Notes: generated by a model not told the origin, from the sequence alone. Positions 45,918 through 55,722 are shown, counted from the stretch's first letter. The stretch: 64,000 nucleotides of DNA from Paracoccus fontiphilus (GCF_017356265.1 NZ_JAFNAW010000001.1:62001-126000); one strand, 5' to 3'. Numbers and translations are program-made.

Positions 45918-46859
45918 ATGACCCCCATCCGTCTGATCAACGCCCTTGCGGTCGGCGCCGTGCTTGCCGGACCCGCCGTCGCGGCAGAACCCGACGAATG
46001 CCGCCAGGTGGTCTTTTCCGACGTGGGCTGGACCGACATCACCGCGACCACGGCGCTTGCCACGACGGTCCTGCAGGCCTTGGGATACGAGACGGAAATA
46101 AAGCTTTTGTCCGTGCCCGTGACCTATACGGCGCTGTCCACCGACGATGTGGATGTCTTCCTGGGCAACTGGATGCCCACGATGGAGGCCGACATCGCCC
46201 CCTATCGCGACGCGGGCACGGTGGACACGGTGCGCACCAACCTGACGGGCGCGAAATACACGCTGGCCACCAACAAGGCGGGCGCCGATCTGGGCATCAC
46301 CGATTTCGACAAGATCGCGGAACACAAGGACGCGCTGTCGGGCCAGATCTACGGGATCGAGCCGGGCAACGACGGCAACCGCCTGCTGCTGGAGATGGTG
46401 GCCGAGGACAAGTTCGGCCTTGGCACCTTCGAGGTGGTCGAATCCAGCGAACAGGGGATGCTGGCGCAGGTCGCCCGCGCCGACGCGGCAGGCCAGCCGG
46501 TCGTGTTCCTGGGATGGGAGCCCCATCCGATGAACGCCCAGTTCGACATGACCTACCTGACCGGCGGGGACGAGGTCTTCGGCCCCGACCTGGGCGGCGC
46601 CGAGGTCCGCACGAACACCCGCCACGGCTTCGTCGCCGAATGCCCGAACCTGGGCAAGTTCCTGCAGAACCTGGAATTCACCCTCCCCATGGAGAACGAG
46701 GTGATGGGCAAGATCCTGAACGACGGCCAGGAGCCGATGGAGGCCGCCAAGGACTGGCTGAGCGCCAATCCCGATGCGGCGATGCCCTGGCTGGACGGCG
46801 TCACGACAGTTGACGGCAACGACGCGGCAGCCGCCCTGACCGAGGCGCTGTCCGGCTGA
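45918..46859 (+). CDS. choX: Choline ABC transporter substrate-binding protein
   Basis: The 313-residue protein has a signal peptide (MTPIRLINALAVGAVLAGPA VAA) and the OpuAC-type fold. Tryptophan residues that form the aromatic choline box in rhizobial ChoX are visible: SDVGWTDITATTALATTV, FLGNWMPTMEADI, and VFLGWEPHPMNAQ. It binds choline in the periplasm for ChoW/ChoV. It starts the plus-strand choXWV operon, 43 bases before choW. Confidence 0.94.
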   Translation: MTPIRLINALAVGAVLAGPAVAAEPDECRQVVFSDVGWTDITATTALATTVLQALGYETEIKLLSVPVTYTALSTDDVDVFLGNWMPTMEADIAPYRDAGTVDTVRTNLTGAKYTLATNKAGADLGITDFDKIAEHKDALSGQIYGIEPGNDGNRLLLEMVAEDKFGLGTFEVVESSEQGMLAQVARADAAGQPVVFLGWEPHPMNAQFDMTYLTGGDEVFGPDLGGAEVRTNTRHGFVAECPNLGKFLQNLEFTLPMENEVMGKILNDGQEPMEAAKDWLSANPDAAMPWLDGVTTVDGNDAAAALTEALSG

Positions 46860-46902
46860 CCGCCGGACCGCGCTTCACGACACCAAGATCCAAGGAGACC
46901 GC

Positions 46903-47751
46903 ATGGAGCAGCTGACGGCGCTTGTGACCGACAACAAGATACCCGTCGGGCGGACGGCCAAGGGGATCTTCGACTGGCTGAACGCCAATGCGGCAGGCTT
47001 GTTCAACACGATCTCGGGCGCGCTGGATTGGCTGATTGCCCGCATCCTTGCCGGTCTGGAGGCCCCGCATCCGCTGCTGTTCATCCTGCTGGCGGTGGCG
47101 CTGACCTGGGCCTTGCAGCGCAGTTGGAAGACCTGCCTGCTGGTGGCGGCGGGCCTGCTGTTCGTGCTGAACCAGGGCTACTGGGAGGAGATGCTGCAAT
47201 CCCTGACCCTGGTTCTGGCTGCCTGCCTGGTCTGCATGGCGATCGGGGTGCCGGTGGGCATCGCCGCCGCGCACAGGCCGCGGCTTTACGCCTGGATGCG
47301 GCCGGTGCTGGATCTGATGCAGACGCTGCCGACCTTCGTCTATCTGATTCCGGCCATCGTGTTCTTCGGCATCGGCATGGTGCCGGGTCTTCTGGCGACG
47401 GTGATCTTCGTGCTGCCCGCGCCCATCCGGCTGACTCAGCTAGGCATCGCATCGACGCCCCCCGCCCTGGTCGAGGCCGCGACCGCCTTCGGCGCCACCC
47501 CGCGCCAACTGCTGTGGAAGGTCGAGCTGCCAAGCGCATTGCCGCAGATCATGGCCGGGCTGAACCAGACCATCATGCTGTCCTTGTCGATGGTCGTCAT
47601 CGCCGCGCTTGTGGGCGCCTCGGGGCTGGGTGTGCCGGTGGTGCGGGCCTTGAACAGCGTCAACACCTCGCTGGGTTTCGAATCGGGCTTCGTGATCGTC
47701 GTCGTCGCGATCCTGCTGGACCGGATGCTGCGGATGGAGGGTCGCCGGTGA
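46903..47751 (+). CDS. choW: Choline ABC transporter permease
   Basis: The 282-residue protein has six to seven membrane spans, including PLLFILLAVALTWALQ and TLVLAACLVCMAIGVPVGIA. The permease coupling loop ATAFGATPRQLLWKVELPSA carries the EAA-type sequence that contacts the ATPase. The C terminus ends in GFVIVVVAILLDRMLRM. A start at 46903 follows an AAGGAGACC ribosome binding site. It forms the membrane channel with ChoV as the ATPase. Confidence 0.95.
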   Translation: MEQLTALVTDNKIPVGRTAKGIFDWLNANAAGLFNTISGALDWLIARILAGLEAPHPLLFILLAVALTWALQRSWKTCLLVAAGLLFVLNQGYWEEMLQSLTLVLAACLVCMAIGVPVGIAAAHRPRLYAWMRPVLDLMQTLPTFVYLIPAIVFFGIGMVPGLLATVIFVLPAPIRLTQLGIASTPPALVEAATAFGATPRQLLWKVELPSALPQIMAGLNQTIMLSLSMVVIAALVGASGLGVPVVRALNSVNTSLGFESGFVIVVVAILLDRMLRMEGRR

Positions 47752-48764
47752 ACACCATGCACAATGCCGTCGAATTCGACCGGGTCAGCATCGTCTTCGG
47801 CGACCATCCCGAAACCGCCCTGCCCCTGATGGACCAGGGCAAGGAGCGCGGAGAGATCCGCGCCGCCACGGGTCAGGTGCTGGGGGTCCACGACTGTTCC
47901 CTGAACGTCCGACAAGGCGAGATCCTGGTCCTGATGGGCCTGTCGGGATCGGGCAAGTCCACGCTGCTGCGCGCGGTCAACGCGCTGAACCACGTCTGCC
48001 GGGGCGAGGTCCGCGTCTGGGACGGCAGCCGCATGATCTCGGTCAGCGGGGCCGGCAAGCGGGAACTGCGCGACATCCGCCTGCGCCATGTGGCCATGGT
48101 CTTCCAGCAGTTCGGCCTGCTGCCCTGGCGCACCGTGCGCGAGAATGTGGGCCTGGGGCTGGAACTGGCGGGAATCCCCGCAGCCGATCGCAAGGCGCGC
48201 GTCGACCATCAGCTTGAGACCGTGGGCCTGACCGACTGGGCCGAACGCAAGGTGGGCGACCTGTCGGGCGGGATGCAGCAGCGCGTGGGCCTGGCCCGCG
48301 CCTTCGCGACCGAGGCGCCGATCCTGCTGATGGACGAACCGTTCAGCGCGCTCGACCCGCTGATTCGCACGCGGCTGCAGGACGAATTGCTGGAGCTGCA
48401 GGCCAAGACCCGCCGCACGATCATCTTTGTCAGCCACGACCTGGACGAAGCCTTCAAGCTGGGCAACCGCATCGCCCTGATGGAGGGCGGCCGCATCGTC
48501 CAGATCGGCACCGCCCGAGAGATCATCGCGAACCCCGCCAGCGACTATGTCGCCGACTTCGTGGCGCACATGAACCCGCTGGGCGTGCTGACCGCCCGCG
48601 ACGTGGTGCACCCGGGCGAGGCGCCGGGCGATCCCATCCCGCGCGACATGCCCGTCCGCCAGGTGATGGGCCTTCTGGCCGACAGGACCGCCCTGCCCGT
48701 CGAGGGCGGCGGCTGCATCACCCGCGACGCGGTGCTGGCCAAGCTGATCGACCCGCGCGGGTGA
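47748..48764 (+). CDS. choV: Choline ABC transporter ATP-binding protein
   Basis: The 338-residue protein starts at a GTG at 47748 that overlaps the choW stop, with GGAGG at 47735-47739; an ATG at 47757 is less well placed. It carries Walker A LMGLSGSGKSTLLRA, Q-loop MVFQQFGLLPWRTV, signature DLSGGMQQRVGLARAF, Walker B ILLMDEPFSALDPL and H-loop IFVSHDLDEAFK. A regulatory C-terminal region (ALPVEGGGCITRDAVLAKLI) follows. It powers choline import; the product glycine betaine is made by BetA/BetB. Confidence 0.96.
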   Translation: MNTMHNAVEFDRVSIVFGDHPETALPLMDQGKERGEIRAATGQVLGVHDCSLNVRQGEILVLMGLSGSGKSTLLRAVNALNHVCRGEVRVWDGSRMISVSGAGKRELRDIRLRHVAMVFQQFGLLPWRTVRENVGLGLELAGIPAADRKARVDHQLETVGLTDWAERKVGDLSGGMQQRVGLARAFATEAPILLMDEPFSALDPLIRTRLQDELLELQAKTRRTIIFVSHDLDEAFKLGNRIALMEGGRIVQIGTAREIIANPASDYVADFVAHMNPLGVLTARDVVHPGEAPGDPIPRDMPVRQVMGLLADRTALPVEGGGCITRDAVLAKLIDPRG

Positions 48765-49583
48765 TCAACTGTTCTGCAGGTCGCGGTGATAGCGGATCAG
48801 CAGGGCCAGACCCAGCGCATAGACAAGCAGCGACACGCCAAGCACATAGGCGGGGCTGACGTAATCCCCCGCGTAGGACGGATAGAAGGACTTGCGCATC
48901 TGCCCGATGACATGGACCAGGGGGTTGTACCACAGATAGTCCCCGAACGGTGTCGGAAGGTCGTCATAGATGAAGAAGATGCAGGAAATCAGGAACAAGG
49001 GCCTGTTCAGGATCGCCCAGACCTGCTGCCACCAGGAGAAGGCCTCGCTGAGGAAGCAGTTCATGACGCCCACGGAGGTCCCGAACGCGAAGGCCATGAA
49101 CAGGGACAAGGCGATGCCCCCGGCCTGGGGATCGGTCCGGGTGTCCTGGAAGAACAGGACGGCGAAGAAGACGATGTAGGCCACCAGCATCTGGGTGATG
49201 CCGTTCATGATCATCCGGGCCAGCAAGGCATCCATGAAGGTCACGACCGGATAGGCAAGCAAGGCCTTGGAATAGGCGACCGACTGCGCGACCTTGGTGG
49301 AAATCGCCATGTAGAACAGGAAGGGCACGATTCCCGTGGCATAGAAGATGGGGAAATTGGTCCCGATCGGCGGCGCTGCGAAGACAAGCGAAAAGATCAG
49401 GCTCAGAAGGACGATGCCGGCGACGGGCTCGGCCACGGCCCAGAGATAGCCGCGCGACGCCTTGCCGTTCGTCGTGGACATCTCTCGCAGCACAAGGGCA
49501 CCGATGGCGCGGAAGCTGGAAAAGGACCGGTGCCGGTGCGACTCGCGCAGGGCGTCGGGCTTGGCCTGGTTCGCTGCGGGCAA
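48765..49583 (-). CDS. kpsM: Capsular polysaccharide ABC transporter permease, KpsM-like
   Basis: The 272-residue protein is a typical ABC-2 permease with six spans: AVAEPVAGIVLLSLIFSLVF, PIFYATGIVPFLFYMAIST, MLVAYIVFFAVLFFQD and LFLISCIFFIYDDLPTPFGD, plus SPAYVLGVSLLVYALGLALL. The N terminus FRAIGALVLREMSTTNGKAS matches KpsM/BexB-type exporters. It would form the inner-membrane channel for capsule or related polysaccharide with the KpsT ATPase encoded at 50657. It is divergent from the broken kpsE gene and ends at the choV stop. Confidence 0.92.
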   Translation of the reverse strand: MPAANQAKPDALRESHRHRSFSSFRAIGALVLREMSTTNGKASRGYLWAVAEPVAGIVLLSLIFSLVFAAPPIGTNFPIFYATGIVPFLFYMAISTKVAQSVAYSKALLAYPVVTFMDALLARMIMNGITQMLVAYIVFFAVLFFQDTRTDPQAGGIALSLFMAFAFGTSVGVMNCFLSEAFSWWQQVWAILNRPLFLISCIFFIYDDLPTPFGDYLWYNPLVHVIGQMRKSFYPSYAGDYVSPAYVLGVSLLVYALGLALLIRYHRDLQNS

Positions 49584-49663
49584 GGGGAAGGTGACTTTGG
49601 ACAGGATTGACCTGGCTGGCTGTTCACGGTCCCGTCAGGACGCTGGAACTGTGTGGTGAGTTT

Positions 49664-50660
49664 ATGCATGACAAACAGGCGACAACAGATCAACAGCAGG
49701 CGAGTGGCCCCGCGCATGACTGCCCCGAACGACAAGTCGGTTAACGCCGACTTCCCCTGATCCGACCCGCCCCAGACACCGACATCCTCTACAAGTTCAT
49801 CCAGAGCCACGACCTAGTGCAGCGGATCGATGACAAGCTGGACCTGCGCGCCATCTGGTCGAAGCCCGAGAACGACCCCGTCTTCGCCTATACCGGCAAC
49901 GCCTCGCTGGAGGATCTGCTGTCGGAATGGGAACGCAAGGTCCGCGTCTATTACGACGAGGGCATGATCGACCTGCGCGTGGTGGCCTTTGACCCCAAGG
50001 ACGCGCAGGCGATCTACGATGAAAGCACGATCCTTGTGAACGAGCTGAACGACGTCTCGCGCGAGGATGCGCGGCGCTATGCCCGCCACGACCTGAACGA
50101 GGCGCTGGAGCGGCTGCGCGCGGCGCGGCGCGGCGCGGCAGGCAATGACGGAATTCCGCAACCGCCACCAGCTTGTCGATCCGACCGCCGATGTGGAAGG
50201 CTAGGTGGGCGTCGTCAGCACCTTGCAGGCGCAACTGGCCGAACAACTGGTCTCGCTTGGCCTGCTTCAGGCCAACGCGCAGGCAAACGACCCCCGGATC
50301 GAGCAGACGCAGCTGCGAATCGACGTCATTCGCGAACAGATCGCGTCCGAGCGGCAGAAGTTCGGGTCCGAGACGGCGACGGGCGAGGCCCTGTCCGAGG
50401 TCGTGGGCCAGTACGAAAGCCTGATGGTGGACCGCGAATTCGCCCAGCAGACCTATGTCGCGGCCCTGGCGGCCTATGACGTCGCCCGCGCCGAAGCCGC
50501 GCGGCAGACCCGCTATCTTGCCGCCTATGTGAAGCCGACGCTGGCGCAGGACTCGGAATTCCCAAAACGGATGAAGCTTCTGCCTATGATGGGCGGGTTC
50601 CTTCTGCTGATCTGGATTGTCGGCATCCTCACCTTCTACAGCCTGAGCGACCGGCGATGA
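49664..50660 (+). pseudogene. kpsE: Broken capsule export gene, KpsE (Wzz-like polysaccharide export) type
   Basis: Three kinds of damage are visible. An N-terminal 26-codon remnant (MHDKQATTDQQQASGPAHDC) meets TAA at 49742, with the usual first membrane span missing. Homology resumes in the same frame at about 49776 (ILYKFIQSHDLVQRIDDKLD, then SLEDLLSEWERKVRVYYDEG) until a GCGGC x4 tract at 50120-50139 shifts the frame. The next frame (MTEFRNRHQLVDPTADVEG) meets TAG at 50202, where homologues have Gln, and then continues VGVVSTLQAQLAEQLVSLGL to the C-terminal membrane span LLPMMGGFLLLIWIVGILTF. KpsE proteins link the KpsMT exporter to the outer membrane. kpsT follows with a four-base overlap. 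Confidence 0.85.
50120..50139 (+). repeat. Pentanucleotide tandem repeat (GCGGC)x4 at the kpsE frameshift
   Basis: Four exact copies of GCGGC. With two copies instead of four the upstream KpsE frame would read through RLRAARQAMTEFRNR, joining both halves, so the tract is 10 bases too long. Slipped-strand expansion is the simplest explanation. Confidence 0.8.
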
Positions 50661-51322
50661 TCCGCCTGGAGAACCTGACCAAGGTCTACAAGCTGAACGG
50701 CCGCCGGAAAGTTGTCGCGAACAACATGAACGCGACTTTCCCGACCGGCGTGTCCGTGGCCCTTCTGGGCCGCAACGGCGCGGGCAAGTCGTCCCTTCTG
50801 CGCATGATCTCGGGCGCGATGCTGCCCACGTCGGGACGCATCCTGTCCTCGGGCACGATCAGCTGGCCGGTGGGCTTCGCGGGGTCGTTCAACGGCGAAC
50901 TGACAGGCGAGCAGAACTGCCGCTTCGTCGCCCGCGTCTACGGCATCGACAGCGACGAGATGCGCGACTTCGTCGAGGATTTCGCGGAACTCGGACAGCA
51001 TTTCTACCTGCCCTTCCGCACCTATTCGTCGGGCATGAGGGCGCGGCTGGCCTTTGGCGTGTCGATGGCCGTGCCCTTCGACACCTACCTCGTGGACGAG
51101 GTTTCCGCCGTGGGCGATGCGGCCTTCCGCGCCAAGTCGAATCACGTCTTCAACGCGCGCATGAAGGCCGCCGGCGCGGTTGTCGTGTCCCATTCGATGG
51201 CAGGCCTGCGCGAAATCTGCCAAGCGGGCGCGGTGCTGGAGAACGGACAGCTCAGCTACTACCACGATCTGGAAGACGCCATTCAGGCGCATACCGCCAA
51301 TATGCGGCAATCCGCCGCCTGA
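50657..51322 (+). CDS. kpsT: Capsular polysaccharide ABC transporter ATP-binding protein, KpsT-like
   Basis: The 221-residue protein has Walker A LLGRNGAGKSSLLRMI (residues about 38-53), the family-typical ISWPVGFAGSFNGELTGEQN, signature RTYSSGMRARLAFGVSMAVP, Walker B TYLVDEVSAVGD and SHSMAGLREIC. It matches KpsT/BexA ATPases. It would drive polysaccharide export with KpsM. It begins four bases before the end of the kpsE remnant. Intact, although its kpsE partner is broken. Confidence 0.94.
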   Translation: MIRLENLTKVYKLNGRRKVVANNMNATFPTGVSVALLGRNGAGKSSLLRMISGAMLPTSGRILSSGTISWPVGFAGSFNGELTGEQNCRFVARVYGIDSDEMRDFVEDFAELGQHFYLPFRTYSSGMRARLAFGVSMAVPFDTYLVDEVSAVGDAAFRAKSNHVFNARMKAAGAVVVSHSMAGLREICQAGAVLENGQLSYYHDLEDAIQAHTANMRQSAA

Positions 51323-51431
51323 TCCCGGCGCGGGATTGAAACGGCTGTGTGTCAGCATCATGGCGACTATGGCATCCGTCCGGTTGCCGCTCTAAAAGGC
51401 GGCAGGACGCGCAGCTATTGAAGGCAGGTTT

Positions 51432-52595
51432 ATGAAAATCATCGTTCTGGGCGGAGACGGTTTCTGCGGTTGGCCGACCGCGCTGCACCTGTCGGCGCGC
51501 GGCCATGATGTCATCATCGTGGACAACCTGTCCCGTCGCAAGATCGACGTGGAACTGGAGGTCAGCAGCCTGACCCCGATCCGCCCGCTGGGCGAACGCG
51601 TGCGGGCCTGGCACGAGCTGACCAACCACACGATCCGGGTCGAGAATTTCACGGTGGGCGAACATTACCACCGCCTGCTGACCCTGCTGCGCGACGAAAA
51701 GCCCGATGCGGTGATCCATTTCGCCGAACAGCGCGCCGCGCCCTATTCAATGAAATCCAGCTGGCACAAGCGCTATACCGTCAGCAACAACCTGAACGCC
51801 ACCAACGACGTTCTGGCCGCCATCGTCGAGTCGGGCCAAGACATCCATCTGGTCCACCTGGGCACGATGGGCGTCTATGGCTACGGCACCGCGGGCATGA
51901 AGATCCCCGAGGGCTACCTGAACGTGGTGGTGGAAACCGAGAACGGCCCCCACACGCAGGAAATCCTGTATCCGGCCAATCCCGGCTCGATCTACCACAT
52001 GACCAAGACCCAGGATCAGCTGTTCTTCTTCTACTACAACAAGAACGATCGGGTGCGGATCACCGACCTGCACCAGGGCATCGTCTGGGGCACCCAGACC
52101 GAGGAAACGCGCCTTGACGACCGGCTGATCAACCGCTTCGATTACGACGGCGACTACGGCACGGTGCTGAACCGCTTCCTGATGCAGGCGGCGATCGGCT
52201 ATCCGCTGACGGTGCACGGCACGGGCGGGCAGACCCGCGCCTTCATCCACATCCAGGACACCTGCCGCTGCATCGAGCTGGCACTGATGAACCCGCCCGC
52301 GAAGGGCGACCGGGTCAGCATCCTGAACCAGATGACGGAAACCCACCGCGTCCGGGACCTGGCGCAGATGATCGCCGACCAGACCGGGGTCGAGGTCGCG
52401 TTCCTGAAGAACCCCCGCAACGAGGCGGACGAGAACGACCTGCACGTTGCCAACGACCGCTTCCTGGGCCTGGGCCTTGAACCGATCAAGCTGGCCGATG
52501 GCCTGCTGGCCGAGGTCCAGGAGATCGCCCGCAAATACGCCGACCGCTGCGACCGGGAAAAGATCCCCTGCGTGTCGCAATGGCGGACTGCGTGA
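51432..52595 (+). CDS. sqdB: NAD-dependent epimerase/synthase, UDP-sulfoquinovose synthase-like
   Basis: The 387-residue protein begins [20 protein letters not shown], an SqdB-type Rossmann motif, with [20 protein letters not shown] and the Tyr-x-x-x-Lys catalytic pair in [20 protein letters not shown]; later [20 protein letters not shown]. SqdB makes UDP-sulfoquinovose for the sulfolipid SQDG; the usual partner sqdC/sqdD genes are not beside it. It follows the kps genes by 110 bases, so a role in an exported sugar polymer is also possible. Confidence 0.88.
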   Translation: MKIIVLGGDGFCGWPTALHLSARGHDVIIVDNLSRRKIDVELEVSSLTPIRPLGERVRAWHELTNHTIRVENFTVGEHYHRLLTLLRDEKPDAVIHFAEQRAAPYSMKSSWHKRYTVSNNLNATNDVLAAIVESGQDIHLVHLGTMGVYGYGTAGMKIPEGYLNVVVETENGPHTQEILYPANPGSIYHMTKTQDQLFFFYYNKNDRVRITDLHQGIVWGTQTEETRLDDRLINRFDYDGDYGTVLNRFLMQAAIGYPLTVHGTGGQTRAFIHIQDTCRCIELALMNPPAKGDRVSILNQMTETHRVRDLAQMIADQTGVEVAFLKNPRNEADENDLHVANDRFLGLGLEPIKLADGLLAEVQEIARKYADRCDREKIPCVSQWRTA

Positions 52596-52626
52596 CGCAG
52601 CGGCCCGGCGCAAGGACGGCGATCGG

Positions 52627-53463
52627 TCACTCGACGCCGGAAGGGGCGCCGGCCTTCATCTGATCCACGGTCGCCAAGACAACGGCCAGGCGCCGGGAAT
52701 CCGCGGGATGCGTTCCCCAGAAGGACAGCTGGCCGCCTTGAGACCGCGCCGCCTCGGCCCGCGCGAAGAACTTCGCCCCCTTGACCGGATCATAGCCGGC
52801 GGCGGCGGCGATGCGGGTGCCCAGCATGTCGCTTTCCAGTTCGTAGGTCTGCGAATACGCCCTGGTGCCGACGGCGGCGCCGATCTCCATGTTGCGGCTG
52901 ACCGCATGGGGGTCATAGCCCTGCCCCGCCGAGGCTGCCTGCGCGTTGCCATAGGCCGTCAATGCGCCCAGGATCAGCGCCCCTGCGACGGCCTGCTGCT
53001 GCTGCTTGACGATATGCTGGCCGATCAGGTGACCGTATTCATGGCCCAGGATGAAGGCTACCTCGTCATCGCTTTCGACATCCTGAAGCATCGTCACGGT
53101 GAAGCGGATGACCGGGTCGCTGTTGCCCGGCCCGGCATAGGTGAAATAGGCGTTCCGTTCGGCCATCTGCCGATCCAGTTCCAGCTTGACGCGGCAGTCG
53201 GCACCCTTTTGGGCCAGTTCGGCCTTGCACAGGGTTTCGGCCACCGGCTGCAAGCGCGAGGCGACGCGCCGGAACCGCGCCTGGGCGACAGCCGGGTCGG
53301 CGGGACTTCGGGGTGCGGCGGCCCTCGCCTCGGCGAACATCGCGGTGGCGCGGGCGTCCACCCGGTCATCCACGCCCGGCAGGTCATAGGTCGTGCCGCA
53401 AGCAGCCGCCAAGGCCGCAATCGCGATCGCGCCGGTGTTGCGGAAAAACTGAACCAAAGTCAT
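52627..53463 (-). CDS. M48-family metalloprotease lipoprotein
   Basis: A 278-residue protein starting at the ATG at 53463 (MTLVQFFRNTGAIAIAALAA); the lipobox is LAAAC, giving a lipidated Cys near 22. The protease motif EVAFILGHEYGHLIGQHIVK holds HExxH, and the distal zinc ligand Glu is in TYELESDMLGTRIAAAAGYD. C-terminal part: FFARAEAARSQGG and WGTHPADSRRLAVVLATV. Likely an outer- or inner-membrane-attached protease for envelope quality control (BepA/LoiP-like). The frame upstream to 53538 has no ribosome binding site. Confidence 0.9.
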   Translation of the reverse strand: MTLVQFFRNTGAIAIAALAAACGTTYDLPGVDDRVDARATAMFAEARAAAPRSPADPAVAQARFRRVASRLQPVAETLCKAELAQKGADCRVKLELDRQMAERNAYFTYAGPGNSDPVIRFTVTMLQDVESDDEVAFILGHEYGHLIGQHIVKQQQQAVAGALILGALTAYGNAQAASAGQGYDPHAVSRNMEIGAAVGTRAYSQTYELESDMLGTRIAAAAGYDPVKGAKFFARAEAARSQGGQLSFWGTHPADSRRLAVVLATVDQMKAGAPSGVE

Positions 53464-53598
53464 CGTCAAGACAGTCCCCAGATTGGTCGAATGCCCTGAC
53501 GATACGGCTTGACGCTGGCCGAGGTAAAACGCCAACAACGTCGCATTTGTCTCGAATGCGGCGCGAAGGGCTGCCTGGCGCCGGACCCCGACCCGTCC

Positions 53599-54417
53599 TC
53601 ACGCCTGCTTCAGGAACTCCAGCAGATCCTCGGTCAGCCGGTCCGCGTGGGTGGCCGTCAGGCCATGCGGCGCGCCGCTGTATTCGACCAGCCTCGCATC
53701 CGGCAGCATGGGGGCAAGGCGCTGCGCGGTCGCGGCGGCGGGCACCGTCTTGTCGCCGGTGCCGTGGATGATCAGGGCGGGGACGTTGATGTTCGGGACA
53801 TCGCCGGTGAAGTCGGTGGTGCCGAAGGCCGTCACGCATTCCAGCGTCGCCCGGGGGCTGGCCATCATCGCCATGCCCAGCGTCCAGTCCAGCATGGGCT
53901 GGCTGACGCCGCCCAGGATGCCCTGGCCGTAGAAGTCCTTCAGAAAGTCGGTCAGGAAGGCGGGGCGGTCCTTGCGCAACCCTGCCCGTATCTGTTCCGG
54001 CACCTCGGCCGCGACGCCCTTGGGGTTGCTGTCCCCCTTCGGCATCCCCGGCACGACCGAGGACACGAAGACCGCCTGCGACACGCCATTGCCGTGGCGC
54101 GACATATAGCGCGCCACCTCTCCCCCGCCCATCGAGAAGCCGACCAGCGTGGCGTCCCGAAGGTCCAGGCCTTTCATCACCGCGGCCAGATCGTCGGCCA
54201 GGGTGTCGTAGTCATAGCCGCTCCACGGCTGGTCCGAGCGGCCAAAGCCGCGTCGGTCATAGCTGATGACGCGGAAACCGGCCTCGGCCAGCCTGACGGC
54301 CTGGTATTCCCAACTGTCCGCGTTCAGCGGCCAGCCATGGATCAGAACCACGGGACGGCCCCGCCCCCAGTCCTTGACATGAAGCTTCGTTCCATCATCG
54401 GTCGTGATCGTCGGCAT
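53599..54417 (-). CDS. Alpha/beta hydrolase, haloperoxidase/arylesterase type
   Basis: A 272-residue protein starting at the ATG at 54417 (MPTITTDDGTKLHVKDWGRG). The fold shows VVLIHGWPLNADSWEYQ, DRRGFGRSDQPWSGYDYDTL, the nucleophile elbow LVGFSMGGGEVARYM (Ser near 94), Asp in IHGTGDKTVP and His in SGAPHGLTATHADRL. This set matches non-haem chloroperoxidase-like esterases. The substrate is unknown. It stands alone between the M48 protease and the DUF2147 gene. Confidence 0.92.
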   Translation of the reverse strand: MPTITTDDGTKLHVKDWGRGRPVVLIHGWPLNADSWEYQAVRLAEAGFRVISYDRRGFGRSDQPWSGYDYDTLADDLAAVMKGLDLRDATLVGFSMGGGEVARYMSRHGNGVSQAVFVSSVVPGMPKGDSNPKGVAAEVPEQIRAGLRKDRPAFLTDFLKDFYGQGILGGVSQPMLDWTLGMAMMASPRATLECVTAFGTTDFTGDVPNINVPALIIHGTGDKTVPAAATAQRLAPMLPDARLVEYSGAPHGLTATHADRLTEDLLEFLKQA

Positions 54418-54480
54418 GTCGCGTTCCCCTGGCAAATGGATATGCCGGGGAACGCGGGTCCGACCGGCCGGGTTGCCGGG

Positions 54481-54864
54481 CTACTGCACGCGCGCCCAGG
54501 TCTGGCTCTTGCAGATCAGGCCGCCCGCGACGCAGCCTGACAGGCTCATCCGGTCGCCCTCCACGCTGGCCTTGCCGTTGTAGATCTTGTCGTTCGCCGG
54601 GCGCCAGACCTTGCCCGCATAATTGCTGCCCCCCTGCGGAGCCATGTCGATGACGATCTGGCGCCCCAGATTCGGGGACCGGAACTCGGACGAACCCTGG
54701 AAGGTGCGGCTGATGGTGCCGCAGAAGGCCCCGCCGCAGGGGCTGATCGTGACATGAGCGAAAGCGCCCTCGTCCGGCTGGGTCTGCCAGACGCCCTCGA
54801 TCGGGTCGGCGGCAGCGGCGGTGCCCGTCACCGCAAGGATGGCGGCAATGATGATGTGGCGCAT
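54481..54864 (-). CDS. DUF2147 secreted protein
   Basis: A 127-residue protein with signal peptide ([19 protein letters not shown]) and the DUF2147 pattern: [58 protein letters not shown] and [20 protein letters not shown], with four conserved Cys likely forming disulfides. Family proteins are small periplasmic beta-barrels of unknown role. It is divergent from hisA. Confidence 0.9.
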   Translation of the reverse strand: MRHIIIAAILAVTGTAAAADPIEGVWQTQPDEGAFAHVTISPCGGAFCGTISRTFQGSSEFRSPNLGRQIVIDMAPQGGSNYAGKVWRPANDKIYNGKASVEGDRMSLSGCVAGGLICKSQTWARVQ

Positions 54865-55005
54865 GGGTTCCCCTCCTCAAGATGGCCTGATGCTGCGCGG
54901 GCGGTCCCGGCGCTGGCAAGCATGACGTCAGGTCGCGGCCCGCCCTTCCGTTCCGCCCGCCCGCGTGGCAAAGGGTGCGCGACCCGCGACCTATCGGAGA
55001 CCGCC

Positions 55006-55722
55006 ATGATCCTTTATCCCGCTATCGACCTGAAGGACGGCAACTGCGTCCGCCTGCTGCGTGGAGAGATGGAGGCCGCGACCGTCTTCGGCACCGACCC
55101 TGCCGCCCAGGCCCGCGCCTTCCAGGACGCGGGGGCCGAATGGCTGCACCTGGTGGACCTGAACGGCGCCTTTGCAGGCCATCCCGTCAACGCCGCCGCG
55201 GTCGAGGCGATCCTGGCGGCCATCGACATCCCCGCCCAGCTCGGCGGCGGCATCCGCGACATGGCCACCATCGAGGCCTGGCTGGCAAAGGGCCTGTCGC
55301 GCGTGATTCTGGGAACCGTGGCGGTCGAGAACCCCGACCTTGTCCACGAGGCGGCGGCAGCCTTCCCCGGCCGGATCGCCGTGGGCATCGACGCACGCGC
55401 CGGTCGCGTCGCCACCCGTGGCTGGGCGACCGAAACCGCCGTGATGGCGACCGACCTTGCCCGCCAGTTCCAGGACGCCGGGGTCGCCGCGATCATCTAC
55501 ACCGACATCGACCGCGACGGCGCCATGCAGGGCCCCAACATCGCCGCGACCGAGGCCCTGGCCCGCGCGGTGTCCATCCCGGTCATCGCATCGGGCGGCG
55601 TGTCGTCGCTGGACGACCTGCGGGCGCTGGCCCAGACGGGCGTGATCGCCGGCGCGATTTCGGGCCGGGCGCTTTATGACGGCGCGATCGATCTGGCCGA
55701 GGCGCTGGCGCTGCTGAAGTAG
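55006..55722 (+). CDS. hisA: ProFAR isomerase (histidine biosynthesis)
   Basis: The 238-residue protein starts at the ATG at 55006 with TCGGAGA upstream; the longer frame from 54754 overlaps the divergent gene. The TIM-barrel catalytic Asp residues are in [20 protein letters not shown] (Asp8) and [16 protein letters not shown] (near 130); phosphate loops are AQLGGGIRD and [17 protein letters not shown], and [14 protein letters not shown] is characteristic. It isomerises ProFAR to PRFAR. hisF is not the next gene here. Confidence 0.96.
   Translation: MILYPAIDLKDGNCVRLLRGEMEAATVFGTDPAAQARAFQDAGAEWLHLVDLNGAFAGHPVNAAAVEAILAAIDIPAQLGGGIRDMATIEAWLAKGLSRVILGTVAVENPDLVHEAAAAFPGRIAVGIDARAGRVATRGWATETAVMATDLARQFQDAGVAAIIYTDIDRDGAMQGPNIAATEALARAVSIPVIASGGVSSLDDLRALAQTGVIAGAISGRALYDGAIDLAEALALLK

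Noticed and set aside
50205-50660. Second half of kpsE as a separate functional gene
   Set aside because: Starts directly after a stop codon that replaces a conserved Gln, has no ribosome binding site and lacks the first half of the fold.
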